Shown piece after piece: positions 25,842 to 35,657 of a stretch of 51,894 nt of DNA (its first letter is position 1; every line of letters starts with the position of its first letter). The stretch lies in the NCBI RefSeq assembly GCF_002752355.1, contig NZ_MRAV01000017.1:1-51894 (forward strand). The letters run 5' to 3'. The DNA comes from Leucobacter sp. OLIS6 (GTDB taxonomy: Bacteria; Actinomycetota; Actinomycetes; Actinomycetales; Microbacteriaceae). The notes under the pieces are model-generated. The model saw nothing but the letters and a program-made list of their open reading frames with translations. It did not search any database and was not told where the DNA came from. The translations under genes and the position numbers were made by a program.

Positions 25842-25961
25842 ACGGGCAGGCTCGGTTCGCCGGTTGAGCGAGTTCGCTCGGTCCGCCGGCTGAGCGGGCC
25901 CGTTCGGTCCGCCGGCTGAGCGGGGTCGCTCGGTCCGCCGGTTGAGCGAGCCTGCGAGTCG
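25832..25961. repeat. Five tandem 26-bp repeats at the end of mfd
   Basis: Units start at 25832, 25858, 25884, 25910 and 25936. Each begins CGCCGGYTGA, followed by a degenerate AGCGRG...CTCGGTC part. The first unit contains the last two codons and the stop of mfd. The last unit runs into GAGTCGAAACCC. This resembles the GGTTGAG...CGAAACC palindromic repeats common in actinobacterial intergenic DNA. Confidence 0.85.
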
Positions 25962-25991
25962 AAACCCGACCGTGCTTCCGCCGGAAACGCG

Positions 25992-26032
25992 GAACGGGTG
26001 CCGCCGGGAGGAATCCCGTGCGGCACCCGTTC
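25992..26032. terminator. Bidirectional hairpin terminator
   Basis: Perfect 13-bp arms (GAACGGGTGCCGC at 25992-26004 and complement 26020-26032), with an inner CGGGA/TCCCG stem. It lies between the convergent mfd and lipoprotein genes. Confidence 0.75.
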
Positions 26033-26062
26033 TGCGAGGCCGGGCCTCGCGGTGCGATCCGA

Positions 26063-26563
26063 TCAGCCGGCGTTGCAGACTTCCTGGATCTTCTTGCCCT
26101 GGTCGACCAGCTTGGTCGAAGCGGCCTGAGCGTTCTTCGAGATCTCCTGGGCCTTCTCCGAGGCCTGCTGGAGCTTCTCCATCGCTGCGGGATCGCTGGC
26201 GTCGATGTTCTTCATGTCGGGCATCTCGAAGCCGTCGAACGACTTGGTGAAGTTCTTGTACTCGGTCGCGAACGCGTCGAGCGGCTTCTTGACCTTCTCG
26301 TTGGTGACCTTGGAGGTCGCCTTGTCGAGGCCCTCGGTGACCGGCTTGAAGATCTCGGCGAAGTCGACCTTCTCGCCCTGGGTCGCCTTCTGCATCGCGG
26401 CGCTGACGTCGCTGTTGATGCTGGAAGTCGCCTTGGTCATCTCGTCGTTGGCGATCTTGCAGGCGTCGGCGACGCTCTGGCCGCCGGCGCACGCCGCCAT
26501 GCTCGCGGTGAGGGCGATCGCTGCGGCGATGCCGCCGATGCGGGGGAGGATGCTCTTCTTCAT
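26063..26563 (-). CDS. Putative secreted lipoprotein
   Basis: A 166-residue exported protein of no recognised family. A signal peptide ends in SMAAC, a fair lipobox with Cys at about 25, so lipid anchoring is likely. The mature part is Lys/Asp/Ala-rich and predicted helical, with a second Cys near the C-terminus (EVCNAG) that could pair with the Cys of ADACKIAND. AGGAG lies 7 nt before the ATG. It is divergent from mazG across a region with two palindromes. Confidence 0.75.
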   Translation of the reverse strand: MKKSILPRIGGIAAAIALTASMAACAGGQSVADACKIANDEMTKATSSINSDVSAAMQKATQGEKVDFAEIFKPVTEGLDKATSKVTNEKVKKPLDAFATEYKNFTKSFDGFEMPDMKNIDASDPAAMEKLQQASEKAQEISKNAQAASTKLVDQGKKIQEVCNAG

Positions 26564-26694
26564 CAGGGGGCTCCTGTCTGGAATGTCTGCGGGGGACGAG
26601 CGCGAGATCGCCTCGGCCCGGACCGTTTCCGGCCTCTGCGAGCCTAAATGATGTGAAATCCCTGGATGCGAGATATCGCTGCTCAGGTCAGGGA

Positions 26695-26708
26695 ATTGTG
26701 ATCGCAAT
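26695..26708. promoter_or_regulatory. Near-perfect 14-bp palindrome (operator candidate A)
   Basis: ATTGTGATCGCAAT differs from its own complement only at one symmetric pair. It lies in the AT-rich lipoprotein/mazG divergent region, exactly 42 bp centre-to-centre from a second, perfect palindrome. Confidence 0.5.
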
Positions 26709-26736
26709 GAAATATTTGTTTTCACATAAAGCGTCA

Positions 26737-26750
26737 ATTGAACGTTCAAT
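26737..26750. promoter_or_regulatory. Perfect 14-bp palindrome (operator candidate B)
   Basis: ATTGAACGTTCAAT is fully self-complementary. Both sites start ATTG and end CAAT, and 42 bp is about four helical turns, which suits one regulator on one face of the DNA. The regulator is not known. Confidence 0.55.
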
Positions 26751-26828
26751 CGGTTGCGGCTTTTCCTGATCAGTGCGAAGAACCCGAGCGTCTGCGGCGA
26801 GGGTGGCGCGTCGCGATAGGGTTCGAGC

Positions 26829-27575
26829 ATGAACGAGAGCGGAGCCGGGGCCTTCGATGCGGATGCGACCGAGGCGCCAGGGGTGCGGGCCTCGGCGGAG
26901 GTCCCGGATCCGGTTTCCGCGGTGCGGGAGACGGTTCGTCGGCTCGTCGCCGACGGCGGGTGCGCCTGGCACGGAGTGCAGACGCACGCTTCGCTCGTCC
27001 CGTTCCTCATCGAGGAGAGCGCCGAGGTCGTCGACGCGATCGAGCGGGAACTGCCGTCCGACGAGGTCCGCGGGGAGCTGGGCGACGTGCTGTATCAGGT
27101 GCTGTTCCACGCGGCGTTGGCGGAGCGTGACGGCGAGGGGTACGACCTTGACGCGATCGCGAGCGGGCTGAACGAGAAGCTCATCGCCCGGCACCCGCAC
27201 GTTTTCGGAGATCGCGGATACCTGAGCGTGGAGGAGCTGCACGCCGAGTGGGAGCGGCTCAAGGAGGACGCCGCGGGGGAGCGGCGCGGCTCGCGCGGAG
27301 TGCTCGAAGGGATTCCCGCCGGGATGCCCGCGCTGGCGCGGGCGGCGAAGGTCGTGGAGCGGCTGAAGCGCGCCGGAGCGCTGGATCCTGCGGCGACGTA
27401 CCCGGACGTCCGAGCGCGGGCGGATGCGGAGGAGGGCGGTGCCGAGGCCGAGGCGGAACTCGGCGATGCGCTGATCGACCTGGTGGTGCGCGCGAACGCG
27501 CTCGGCGTGGACCCTGATCGGGCCCTGCGCCGCGCGGTGGACCGGCTCGCCGCGCGGACCCTGCCGGAGGAGTGA
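26829..27575 (+). CDS. mazG: MazG-family nucleotide pyrophosphohydrolase
   Basis: A 248-residue MazG protein. The all-alpha NTP-PPase core has CAWHGVQTHASLVPFL, EESAEVVDAI and ELGDVLYQVLFHA, which supply the Mg-binding acidic residues. NEKLIARHPHVFG is the family signature. It cleaves (d)NTPs to monophosphates, a housecleaning role. The start has no Shine-Dalgarno; TAGGGT ends 6 nt before the ATG, suggesting a leaderless mRNA. Confidence 0.92.
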   Translation: MNESGAGAFDADATEAPGVRASAEVPDPVSAVRETVRRLVADGGCAWHGVQTHASLVPFLIEESAEVVDAIERELPSDEVRGELGDVLYQVLFHAALAERDGEGYDLDAIASGLNEKLIARHPHVFGDRGYLSVEELHAEWERLKEDAAGERRGSRGVLEGIPAGMPALARAAKVVERLKRAGALDPAATYPDVRARADAEEGGAEAEAELGDALIDLVVRANALGVDPDRALRRAVDRLAARTLPEE

Positions 27576-27621
27576 TGCGCGGACGCGTCCCCTCCCCGCC
27601 CCACTGAGCTCCATTGCGCGC

Positions 27622-27678
27622 CGACCGGACCCAATTTGTCCTTTCCTCGCGGGGGAAAGGACAAATTGGGTCCGGTCG
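27622..27678. repeat. Perfect 25-bp inverted repeat after mazG
   Basis: Arms 27622-27646 and 27654-27678 are exact complements around a 7-nt loop. The stem has an AT-rich middle (CCAATTTGTCCTTTCC). It is followed by no T run. It is a likely terminator or mRNA-stabilising hairpin. Confidence 0.85.
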
Positions 27679-27833
27679 ATAGGCGCGGTGCGCGCATCGG
27701 GCCGGGCTCCTGTCAGACCTCGGCGTGTTCGGCGTAGGCCCCCTCGGGCTCGGCCCAGAGGGCGCGCAGCACCGCGACCGCTCGCAACACGCCGCGACGC
27801 GGAAGCCCGCGCCGAGATGGAAGAATGGTCCGC

Positions 27834-29132
27834 ATGGCCTCACAGGTGAACCCGCCCCGCGGCATGCGCGACTTCCTCCCGGCAGACAAGGCGAAGCGCG
27901 AGCACGCCTTCAGCGTGATCAAGCGCGTCTACCGCGATCACGGCTTCGACGAGATCGAGACCCCCGTCGTCGAGGATCACGCGCGCCTGCACGCGGGCCT
28001 GGGCGGCGACAACGAGAAGCTCAGCTTCTCGATCCTCAAGCGCGGCCTCGGCGCCGAGGCGCTCGCCGCCGCGGCCGAGGGGGGCGACGCCGAGCAGCTC
28101 GCCGATCTGGGCCTCCGCTTCGACCTGACCGTGCCGCTGTCGCGTTTCTACGCGAGCCACCGCGCCGAGCTGCCGCCCGTGTTCCGCTCGATCCAGATGG
28201 GTCCCGTCTGGCGCGCCGAGCGACCGCAGAAGGGGCGCTACCGCCAGTTCGTGCAGGTCGACATCGACGTGATCGGCGAGGCCGGCCTGCTGGCCGAGGT
28301 CGAGCTGCTCTCGGCGACCTCGCGGGTGTTCGCCGAGCTCGGCCTCACCGGCTGCGTGTTCCGCGTGAACGACCGCCGGATCCTCTTCGGTCTGCTCGAC
28401 CACTGCGGCTTCGCGCCCGAGACCCACGACCGCGCGCTGATCATCGTCGACAAGCTCGACAAGATCGGCGCCGAGGGCGTCGTCGGCGAGCTCCGCGAGC
28501 TCGATCCCGAGGCCGCCGAACGTCTCGGTGCCGTACTCACCGAGGTCGAGCCGCGCCTCGCTGGCGACGGGATCCCGCTCACCGCGGAGGCGATCTCCGC
28601 GATCCTGCCCGAGGGGGCCGCGGCCGAGGGCGTCGCGAACCTCGCCGAGATCGGTGCGGCGCTCGAAGGCTCGCTGCCCGAGGGCGTCGAGCTGCGCTTC
28701 GACCCGACGCTCGTGCGCGGCATGGGCTACTACACCGGCACCATCTTCGAGGTGGCGCATCCGGGCTCCGGCAGCTCGGTCGGCGGCGGCGGACGCTACG
28801 ACGGCATGATCGGCCGTTTCCTCGGACAGGATGTGCCGGCCGTCGGCTCGTCGATCGGCTTCGAGCGGATCGTGGACCTCATCGAGCTGCCCGCGTCGAC
28901 CGGCCCCGAGGCCGTCGCGCTCGTGCACGACGCCGACGCGGCTCCCGCCGACCTCGCCGCGCTCAAGACCGCGCTCGTCGCGCGCGGGCACCGCGTACGG
29001 CTCGAGCGACGTCAGAAGAACATGAAGACGCTGCTGGCGCGCGTGGCCGAGCAGGGCTTCACCCGCTTCGCGAACGTCCGGGCGGGGGAGCGCGACGTCG
29101 ACGCGCTCGAACTGCGCGAACTCTCCGCGTAG
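27834..29132 (+). CDS. hisS: Histidyl-tRNA synthetase
   Basis: A 432-residue class II synthetase charging tRNA-His. Motif 1 region NPPRGMRDFLP, motif 2 MGPVWRAERPQKGRYRQF, the His-binding DPTLVRGMGYYTG and motif 3 VGSSIGFERI are all present, followed by the anticodon-binding domain. The ATG at 27834 was chosen because AAGAAT ends 7 nt before it, the leaderless pattern. An ATG 3 codons earlier overlaps this hexamer. Confidence 0.95.
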   Translation: MASQVNPPRGMRDFLPADKAKREHAFSVIKRVYRDHGFDEIETPVVEDHARLHAGLGGDNEKLSFSILKRGLGAEALAAAAEGGDAEQLADLGLRFDLTVPLSRFYASHRAELPPVFRSIQMGPVWRAERPQKGRYRQFVQVDIDVIGEAGLLAEVELLSATSRVFAELGLTGCVFRVNDRRILFGLLDHCGFAPETHDRALIIVDKLDKIGAEGVVGELRELDPEAAERLGAVLTEVEPRLAGDGIPLTAEAISAILPEGAAAEGVANLAEIGAALEGSLPEGVELRFDPTLVRGMGYYTGTIFEVAHPGSGSSVGGGGRYDGMIGRFLGQDVPAVGSSIGFERIVDLIELPASTGPEAVALVHDADAAPADLAALKTALVARGHRVRLERRQKNMKTLLARVAEQGFTRFANVRAGERDVDALELRELSA

Positions 29133-29173
29133 CCACAGCATCTCCGGCGCGTCCCGACGGGGCTCGCCGGTAG

Positions 29174-30526
<1,353 letters not shown>

Positions 30527-30547
30527 GCACCCGGACCGGATCCTTCC

Positions 30548-31099
30548 ATGGCGAAGCGCGAAGCCCAGGGGGCCGGGGACTGGTCCTCGAGCCTCCGCTT
30601 CAGCGCCTTCACCGTCATCAACATCGCGCTCGTCGTCATCGGCGCGTTCGCGATCAGCCCCATCCTGTCGACCTTCGTGCAGCAGCAGCGCCAGATCTCG
30701 GAACTCCGGGAGAGCGTGAAGCAGCACCGCGAAGCGGTGAACGAGATCGACGCGGAGCGGGCGAAGTGGAAGGATCCGGTCTACGTGCGCTCCCAGGCGC
30801 GCGGCCGACTGTTCTACGTGATGCCGGGGGAGACCCAGCTGAGCGTGATCAGCGACGTCGTGCTCCCGCCCGAGCGCACCGACGGCACCAGCTCGAAGCT
30901 CACCCGGATCGACCGGAACTGGGCGAATTCGCTGGTGTCGTCGACCCTCGGGGCCGGAACCACCGCCGCGACACCCGAGCAGCTGAGCCCCGACGCGAGG
31001 GAGCAGCAGAAGTCGGGCACCGGCTCGAAGCAGACCGCTCCGAGCCCGACCGCCAAGACCACCGAGACCCCCAAGACCCAGGAGAAGCAGGCACCGTGA
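30548..31099 (+). CDS. Septum formation initiator (DivIC/FtsB-like)
   Basis: A 183-residue single-pass protein. A short cytoplasmic N-terminus is followed by a membrane helix (about 20-42) and a coiled coil (about 43-70), then RGRLFYVMPGET, the family's signature patch for the FtsL/FtsQ complex. The tail is a low-complexity Thr/Lys/Pro region. It acts in the divisome. It lies 21 nt after eno and overlaps the DUF501 gene by GTGA, so it is part of an operon. Confidence 0.9.
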   Translation: MAKREAQGAGDWSSSLRFSAFTVINIALVVIGAFAISPILSTFVQQQRQISELRESVKQHREAVNEIDAERAKWKDPVYVRSQARGRLFYVMPGETQLSVISDVVLPPERTDGTSSKLTRIDRNWANSLVSSTLGAGTTAATPEQLSPDAREQQKSGTGSKQTAPSPTAKTTETPKTQEKQAP

Positions 31100-31590
31100 G
31101 CAGGCCCCCGTACCCCGCACCGACCGAGGCCGACATCGCCGCGGTGAGCGAGCAGTTGGGCCGAGAGGCCCGAGGCGTCGTCGGCATCGCCGCGCGCGCG
31201 GCCGACGGCAGTCCCGCGGTCGTGGCCACCTCGCCGCGGCTGCCCGACGGCTCGCCGTTCCCCACCTTCTACTACCTGTGCCATCCCGAGGCGGTCGCCG
31301 CGGCCTCGCGTCTCGAGGCGACCGGCGTCATGGTCGAGTACAACGAGCTCCTCGCCGAGGACGAGGCGGTGCTCGCCGCCTACGGCGAGGCGCACCGCGC
31401 CTACATCGAGGATCGCGATCAGCTGGGCGAGGTGCCCGAGCTCGCAGGCGTCAGCGCCGGCGGCATGCCCAACCGGGTCAAGTGCCTGCACGCGCTCGTC
31501 GGCCACGCGCTGGCCGCGGGCAAGGGCGTCAACCCCATCGGCGACCTCGCGCTCGAGCGCGCGGGACTCGCGCACTGGCAGAACGGCTGA
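31096..31590 (+). CDS. DUF501 domain protein
   Basis: A 164-residue protein of the DUF501 family, function unknown. FPTFYYLCHPEA and the C-terminal MPNRVKCLHALVGHALA motif with conserved Cys and His are the family hallmarks. The GTG overlaps the divIC-like stop. In most actinobacteria a ppx/gppA gene follows; here the next gene is ndh. Confidence 0.9.
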   Translation: MSRPPYPAPTEADIAAVSEQLGREARGVVGIAARAADGSPAVVATSPRLPDGSPFPTFYYLCHPEAVAAASRLEATGVMVEYNELLAEDEAVLAAYGEAHRAYIEDRDQLGEVPELAGVSAGGMPNRVKCLHALVGHALAAGKGVNPIGDLALERAGLAHWQNG

Positions 31591-31683
31591 ACCTTCTGCG
31601 GCGCAAACGCTGATTCGCACCCGCTTCTGTGCGTTCCGCGCACGAAAACGGCAGAAAGCGCACCACCCACACGTTTCCCGGGA

Positions 31684-31721
31684 GTAGACTGACAGCATCG
31701 GGCGAACGTCGCCCGGTTTTT
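31684..31721 (+). terminator. Promoter -10 followed at once by an intrinsic terminator
   Basis: TAGACT at 31684-31689 is a -10-like hexamer. Ten nucleotides later CGGGCG/CGCCCG (31699-31715) forms a hairpin followed by TTTTT at 31717-31721. The hairpin is a standard terminator for the eno operon. If TAGACT is a promoter, transcription of ndh would begin just before this hairpin, so attenuation is possible. Confidence 0.8.
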
Positions 31722-31777
31722 CTGTGCCCGTTTCGACGCGGGTGCTCATCAGCTATGCGTCCCAAGGAGACTGCTTC

Positions 31778-33118
31778 GTGGCGAAGAAGATTCTGATCGT
31801 CGGCGGCGGCTACGCCGGGTTCTACACGGCATGGAAGCTCGAGAAGATGCTCCGTGCCGGTGAGGCCGAGGTCACCATCGTTGACCCGCTGCCCTACATG
31901 GCCTACCTGCCCTTCCTCCCCGAGGTGGCTTCGGGCTCGATCGAACCGCGTCACGCGGTCGTGGCGCGCCGTCGCCACCTGAACCGCACCGCGAACATCG
32001 CGGGCAAGGTCACGGGCATCTCGCACGCCACGAAGACCGCGACGGTCACGCCGACCGAGGGCGAGCCCTTCGAGTTCGCGTACGACCACATCGTGGTCAC
32101 CACCGGCTCGGTCTCGCGCACCTTCCCGATCGCCGGCATCGCCGACAACGCGATCGGCATGAAGACCATCGAAGAGGCCGTCGCCGTGCGCGACCGCATG
32201 GTCGGCAACTTCGAGCGCGCCGCGTCGCTGCCCGCCGGCAGCCCGGAGCGCGCGAAGCTCCTCACCGTCACCGTCGTGGGCGGCGGCTTCGCCGGCATCG
32301 AGTCGATCTCCGAGCTGCGCTCGTTCGCGACCTCGCTGCTGCGCCGCTACCCCGAGATCACCTTCGACGAGACGAAGTTCCACCTCATCGAGGCGATGGG
32401 CCGCATCATGCCCGAGGTCTCGCAGGAGACCGCGAACTGGGTGGTCAAGGATCAGACCCGTCGCGGCGTCGAGATCCACCTCGACACCCAGCTCAGCTCG
32501 GCCGTCGACGGCAAGATCGAGCTCTCGACCGGCGAGAACTACGAGTCCGACCTCATCGTCTGGACCGCGGGCGTCATGCCCCGCCCGTTCCTGCGCGGCA
32601 CCGACCTGCCGATCGGCCCCCGCGGCCACGTGATCGCGAGCCCGAACCTGCGCATCACGTCGGAGGACGGTTCGGAGCTCGACGGTGCATGGACCGCCGG
32701 CGACACCTCTCAGGTCCCCGACATCTCGGCGACCCCCGGCCCCGGCGGCTTCTGCGTGCCCAACGCGCAGCACGCCGTGCGCCAGGGCAAGCTGCTTGCC
32801 AAGAACATCGCCGCCGACCTGCGCGGTGAGGGCGTGCGCGAGTACAACCACAAGAACGCCGGCGCGGTCGCGGGCCTCGGCCTGAACACGGGCGTGTTCC
32901 AGTCGGGCAAGTTCGCGATGAAGGGCTACTTCGCGTGGCTCGCGCACCGCTTCTACCACGGCCTCGCGATCCCCACGTGGGAGCGCAAGTGGCGCGTGTT
33001 CGGCGGCTGGGTCGGGCACTTCTTCCTGGGTCGCGATGTCGTGAACATCGAGGCCGTCCAGGAACCGAAGGCGATCTTCCAGGAGTTCGCGAGCCGTCCG
33101 AAGCCCGCAGCCGAGTAA
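31778..33118 (+). CDS. ndh: Type II NADH dehydrogenase (NDH-2)
   Basis: A 446-residue single-subunit flavoprotein. Two Rossmann motifs are seen: FAD site ILIVGGGYAGFYTAW (about 4-18) and NADH site TVVGGGFAGIES; VWTAGVMPRPF and GDTSQVPD are also typical. It passes electrons from NADH to menaquinone at the membrane without pumping protons. GTG at 31778 has AAGGAGA 7 nt upstream. The C-terminus holds an amphipathic membrane-binding segment. Confidence 0.94.
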   Translation: MAKKILIVGGGYAGFYTAWKLEKMLRAGEAEVTIVDPLPYMAYLPFLPEVASGSIEPRHAVVARRRHLNRTANIAGKVTGISHATKTATVTPTEGEPFEFAYDHIVVTTGSVSRTFPIAGIADNAIGMKTIEEAVAVRDRMVGNFERAASLPAGSPERAKLLTVTVVGGGFAGIESISELRSFATSLLRRYPEITFDETKFHLIEAMGRIMPEVSQETANWVVKDQTRRGVEIHLDTQLSSAVDGKIELSTGENYESDLIVWTAGVMPRPFLRGTDLPIGPRGHVIASPNLRITSEDGSELDGAWTAGDTSQVPDISATPGPGGFCVPNAQHAVRQGKLLAKNIAADLRGEGVREYNHKNAGAVAGLGLNTGVFQSGKFAMKGYFAWLAHRFYHGLAIPTWERKWRVFGGWVGHFFLGRDVVNIEAVQEPKAIFQEFASRPKPAAE

Positions 33119-33132
33119 TCCTCAGCTTCACC

Positions 33133-33171
33133 GCTGCGCCCCGCCGAGCTATTCGCTCGGCGGGGCGCAGC
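33133..33171 (+). terminator. Hairpin after ndh
   Basis: Perfect 17-bp stem (33133-33149 with 33155-33171) and a 5-nt loop. No T tract follows. Confidence 0.75.
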
Positions 33172-33212
33172 CGTGTCCGGGGGACACTGCACGGACTCCC
33201 TAGACTGAAATC

Positions 33213-34175
33213 ATGAACCAGACGGCCGGGGCACTGCTGGGCTCCGGCCGGTGGGTGCGCGAGAGCCCCGTCTCGCGCACGATCGGCCGCGCGTACTTCG
33301 GGCTGCAGGCGGTCGCGGGCGCGGTCTGGTGGATCGCGGTGTTCACCGTTCCCGCGGTGCGCCGGGCGACGCTGGGCGATATCGACCCGGTGCTCATGGC
33401 TGCCGCCGACGTGCCGCTGTTCGTGCTCGCCTCCGCGCTCGCCGCGCTTGGTGTCCGTCGGGCGGCCTGGATCGCGGTTCCGTGGACGCTGTTCGTCTCG
33501 GCGGCGATGGTCATTCTCGCGACGGCGACGGGAACCGCCGGGTGGGGTGCGCTGCTCATGAGCGCCGCCGCGATCGGGAGTGTCCTCGCCTGGCTGCTGC
33601 TGCGTTTCGGCAGGATTCCCGCCGATGCCGCGCTCGTGGGCCCGCTCGGCTTCGGCACTGCGCGGCGCGGGATTCCGCCGCTCCGGCAGCTCGGGCGAAC
33701 CCTGCTGCAGATGTCGGTGTTCTGGATCCTGTTCCTCGGGGTGATTCCGTTCGGGGTCGCGCTGCTGGAGTGGCGGTGGGGGCTGCGGTCGGAGTTCCCC
33801 GTCGCCGTGCGCGTGCTCGGGGCCGCGATCCTGCTGCTGGCGAGCGCCCTCGGCGTCTGGGCGGCGTTCGCGATGGCCCTGCGCGGTGACGGTACGCCGC
33901 TGCCCTCGGCTGCCGCGAACCGGCTCGTGCTCGCCGGCCCCTACCGCCTCGTGCGGAACCCGATGGCGCTCGCCGGGATCGTGCAGGCGTTCGGGGTCGG
34001 GCTGTGCGGCAGCTCCTGGCTCGTCGCCGTCTACGCGCTCTGCGGGATCCTCTACTGGAACGAGCTCGTTCGCCCGTTCGAGGAGGACGACCTCGCGCGC
34101 CGCTTCGGCGCTGAGTTCGAGGCGTACCGGGCACGGGTGCGGTGCTGGGTGCCGCGGCTGCGCCCCGCCGGGTGA
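33213..34175 (+). CDS. Membrane methyltransferase, isoprenylcysteine carboxyl methyltransferase-like
   Basis: A 320-residue protein with about 7-8 hydrophobic segments. The C-terminal PEMT/ICMT-type domain has GPYRLVRNPMALAGIVQAFG and ERF-like EEDDLARRFGAEFEAYRARV, which bind S-adenosylmethionine at the membrane face. The methyl acceptor in bacteria is unknown. No Shine-Dalgarno; TAGACT ends 6 nt before the ATG, so leaderless. It converges with the RamB-like gene with a 12-nt gap. Confidence 0.82.
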   Translation: MNQTAGALLGSGRWVRESPVSRTIGRAYFGLQAVAGAVWWIAVFTVPAVRRATLGDIDPVLMAAADVPLFVLASALAALGVRRAAWIAVPWTLFVSAAMVILATATGTAGWGALLMSAAAIGSVLAWLLLRFGRIPADAALVGPLGFGTARRGIPPLRQLGRTLLQMSVFWILFLGVIPFGVALLEWRWGLRSEFPVAVRVLGAAILLLASALGVWAAFAMALRGDGTPLPSAAANRLVLAGPYRLVRNPMALAGIVQAFGVGLCGSSWLVAVYALCGILYWNELVRPFEEDDLARRFGAEFEAYRARVRCWVPRLRPAG

Positions 34176-34187
34176 GCGAGGTCGCGC

Positions 34188-35657
34188 TCAGCCCTCGTCG
34201 GAGTGGCGCGACAGGAACTCGTACATCTCGGTGTCGTCGACGCCGGGGAACGATCCGGTGGGGAGCGGGGAGAGCACGTGCGCGTGCATGCGCGCGCTCG
34301 GCCAGGCCTTCCCTTCCCAGCGTTCGAGCAGCCCGCCCTCCGCGGTTCGGCAGCACGACGGATCCGGGCAGGTGGACGAGGTCCGAGTGGTGGTCTCCCG
34401 GCCGCGGAACCACTTCGCGTCGTCGAACGGCACCCCGAAGGTGATCGAGAACGGGCCCTGCTCGGCATCGCCGGTCTGCGCGCTCGCCCAGAACGTGCCT
34501 GCCGGGGTGTCGGTGTACTGATAGAACTCGCTCGTGCGGTTGGTCCGGTTGAACGCCGTGCGGCCCGCCCACTTGCGGCACAGCGGCTGCCCCTCGACCG
34601 AACCGGACTCGTCGGCGGGGAACGGCAGGCCGTCGTTCTCGTAGCCGCGCTGCAGCGTGCCCGCGCCGTCGGCCCGGTAGAAGTGGACGCGCAGGCCGAG
34701 GTGCTCGGTCGCGAGGTTCGTGAAGCGGTGCGCTGCGGCCTCGTGCGTGACGCCGAAGGCGTCGCGCAGATCCTCGATCGCGAGGTTCCGTTCGCGCTTG
34801 GCCTGCTGCAGGAACTCGGCGGCGCGGGCCTCGGGGATCAGGCAGGCCGCGGCGAAGTAGTTGATCTGCAGCCGCTGCTCGAGGAACTCGGCGTAGCTCG
34901 CCGGCGGACGGTGTCCGAGTACCCGGTGGCCCATCGCCTGAAGTGCGAGGGAGCGCAGGCCGTGGCCACCGGGGATCGAGGCCGGCGGCAGGTAGATGCG
35001 GCCGCCCTCGAGGTCGGTGATGCTGCGCGTGTTCGGCGGCAGGTCGTCGGCGAAGATCAGGGTGAAGCCGAGGGACTCGGCGAGCACGGCCACTTCGCGG
35101 TGACGCAGTGCACCGTAGCGGGGGCCGAGGCGGCTCATCAGCTCGTCCGCGGCGCGCTCCAGCTCGGGCAGGTAGTTGTCGCGCTCGCGCATCTGCATGC
35201 GGATGCGCGTGTTGGCCCGGCGCGCCTCCTCGGGGGTCGCGGCCGCGGCGCGCGAACGGCGCAGCAGCTCGCGGTGCAGGCCCACGAGCGATTCGAGGGC
35301 GTCGTCGCTGAGCGACTTCGGCATGCGGACCCGGGGGAGCTGCAACTGCGCGTAGAGGGGGAGGGACTGCGCGCGGTCGAGCTCGATCTCGAGCGCGCTG
35401 CGGCGATCCGGAGCCTCGGCCTTGAGCAGCTCGGCCGTGTCGACGTCGAGAGCCTGCGCGATGCCCTGCAACAGGGACAGCCGCGGCTCCCTCCGGCCGT
35501 TCTCGATGTGGGAGAGCTGGCTCGCCACGACCCCGACGCGTTCGCCGAGCTGGTCCAGCGTGAGCCCCGCCGAGGTGCGGAAGTGCTTGATGCGTTTTCC
35601 GAGCAGGAGGCGCTGGCTCGCGCCGTCGTCGCCGAGGGAATCCGAGTGAGGGGCCAT
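34188..35657 (-). CDS. RamB/ScfR-type short-chain fatty acyl regulator
   Basis: A 489-residue regulator. N-terminal Xre HTH (about 17-70, LTLDQLGERVGVVASQLSHI), then an IrrE/M78-like region (about 180-290, with ALQAMGHRVLGH) and a C-terminal DUF2083 domain with many Cys/His (CPDPSCC). This is the architecture of RamB and PrpR, which sense acyl-CoA status and control acetate and propionate use. TATAGT ends 6 nt before the ATG at 35657, so the mRNA is probably leaderless. It diverges from PEP carboxykinase, a plausible target. Confidence 0.88.
   Translation of the reverse strand: MAPHSDSLGDDGASQRLLLGKRIKHFRTSAGLTLDQLGERVGVVASQLSHIENGRREPRLSLLQGIAQALDVDTAELLKAEAPDRRSALEIELDRAQSLPLYAQLQLPRVRMPKSLSDDALESLVGLHRELLRRSRAAAATPEEARRANTRIRMQMRERDNYLPELERAADELMSRLGPRYGALRHREVAVLAESLGFTLIFADDLPPNTRSITDLEGGRIYLPPASIPGGHGLRSLALQAMGHRVLGHRPPASYAEFLEQRLQINYFAAACLIPEARAAEFLQQAKRERNLAIEDLRDAFGVTHEAAAHRFTNLATEHLGLRVHFYRADGAGTLQRGYENDGLPFPADESGSVEGQPLCRKWAGRTAFNRTNRTSEFYQYTDTPAGTFWASAQTGDAEQGPFSITFGVPFDDAKWFRGRETTTRTSSTCPDPSCCRTAEGGLLERWEGKAWPSARMHAHVLSPLPTGSFPGVDDTEMYEFLSRHSDEG

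Noticed and set aside
25832..25961. CRISPR array
   Set aside because: The units are adjacent without unique spacers and no cas genes are near; it is a simple tandem repeat.
22050..26492. 1480-codon open frame on the minus strand across mfd
   Set aside because: It is antisense to a clear Mfd gene, has low-complexity Arg/Asp/His composition and no family motif. Such shadow frames are common at this GC content.
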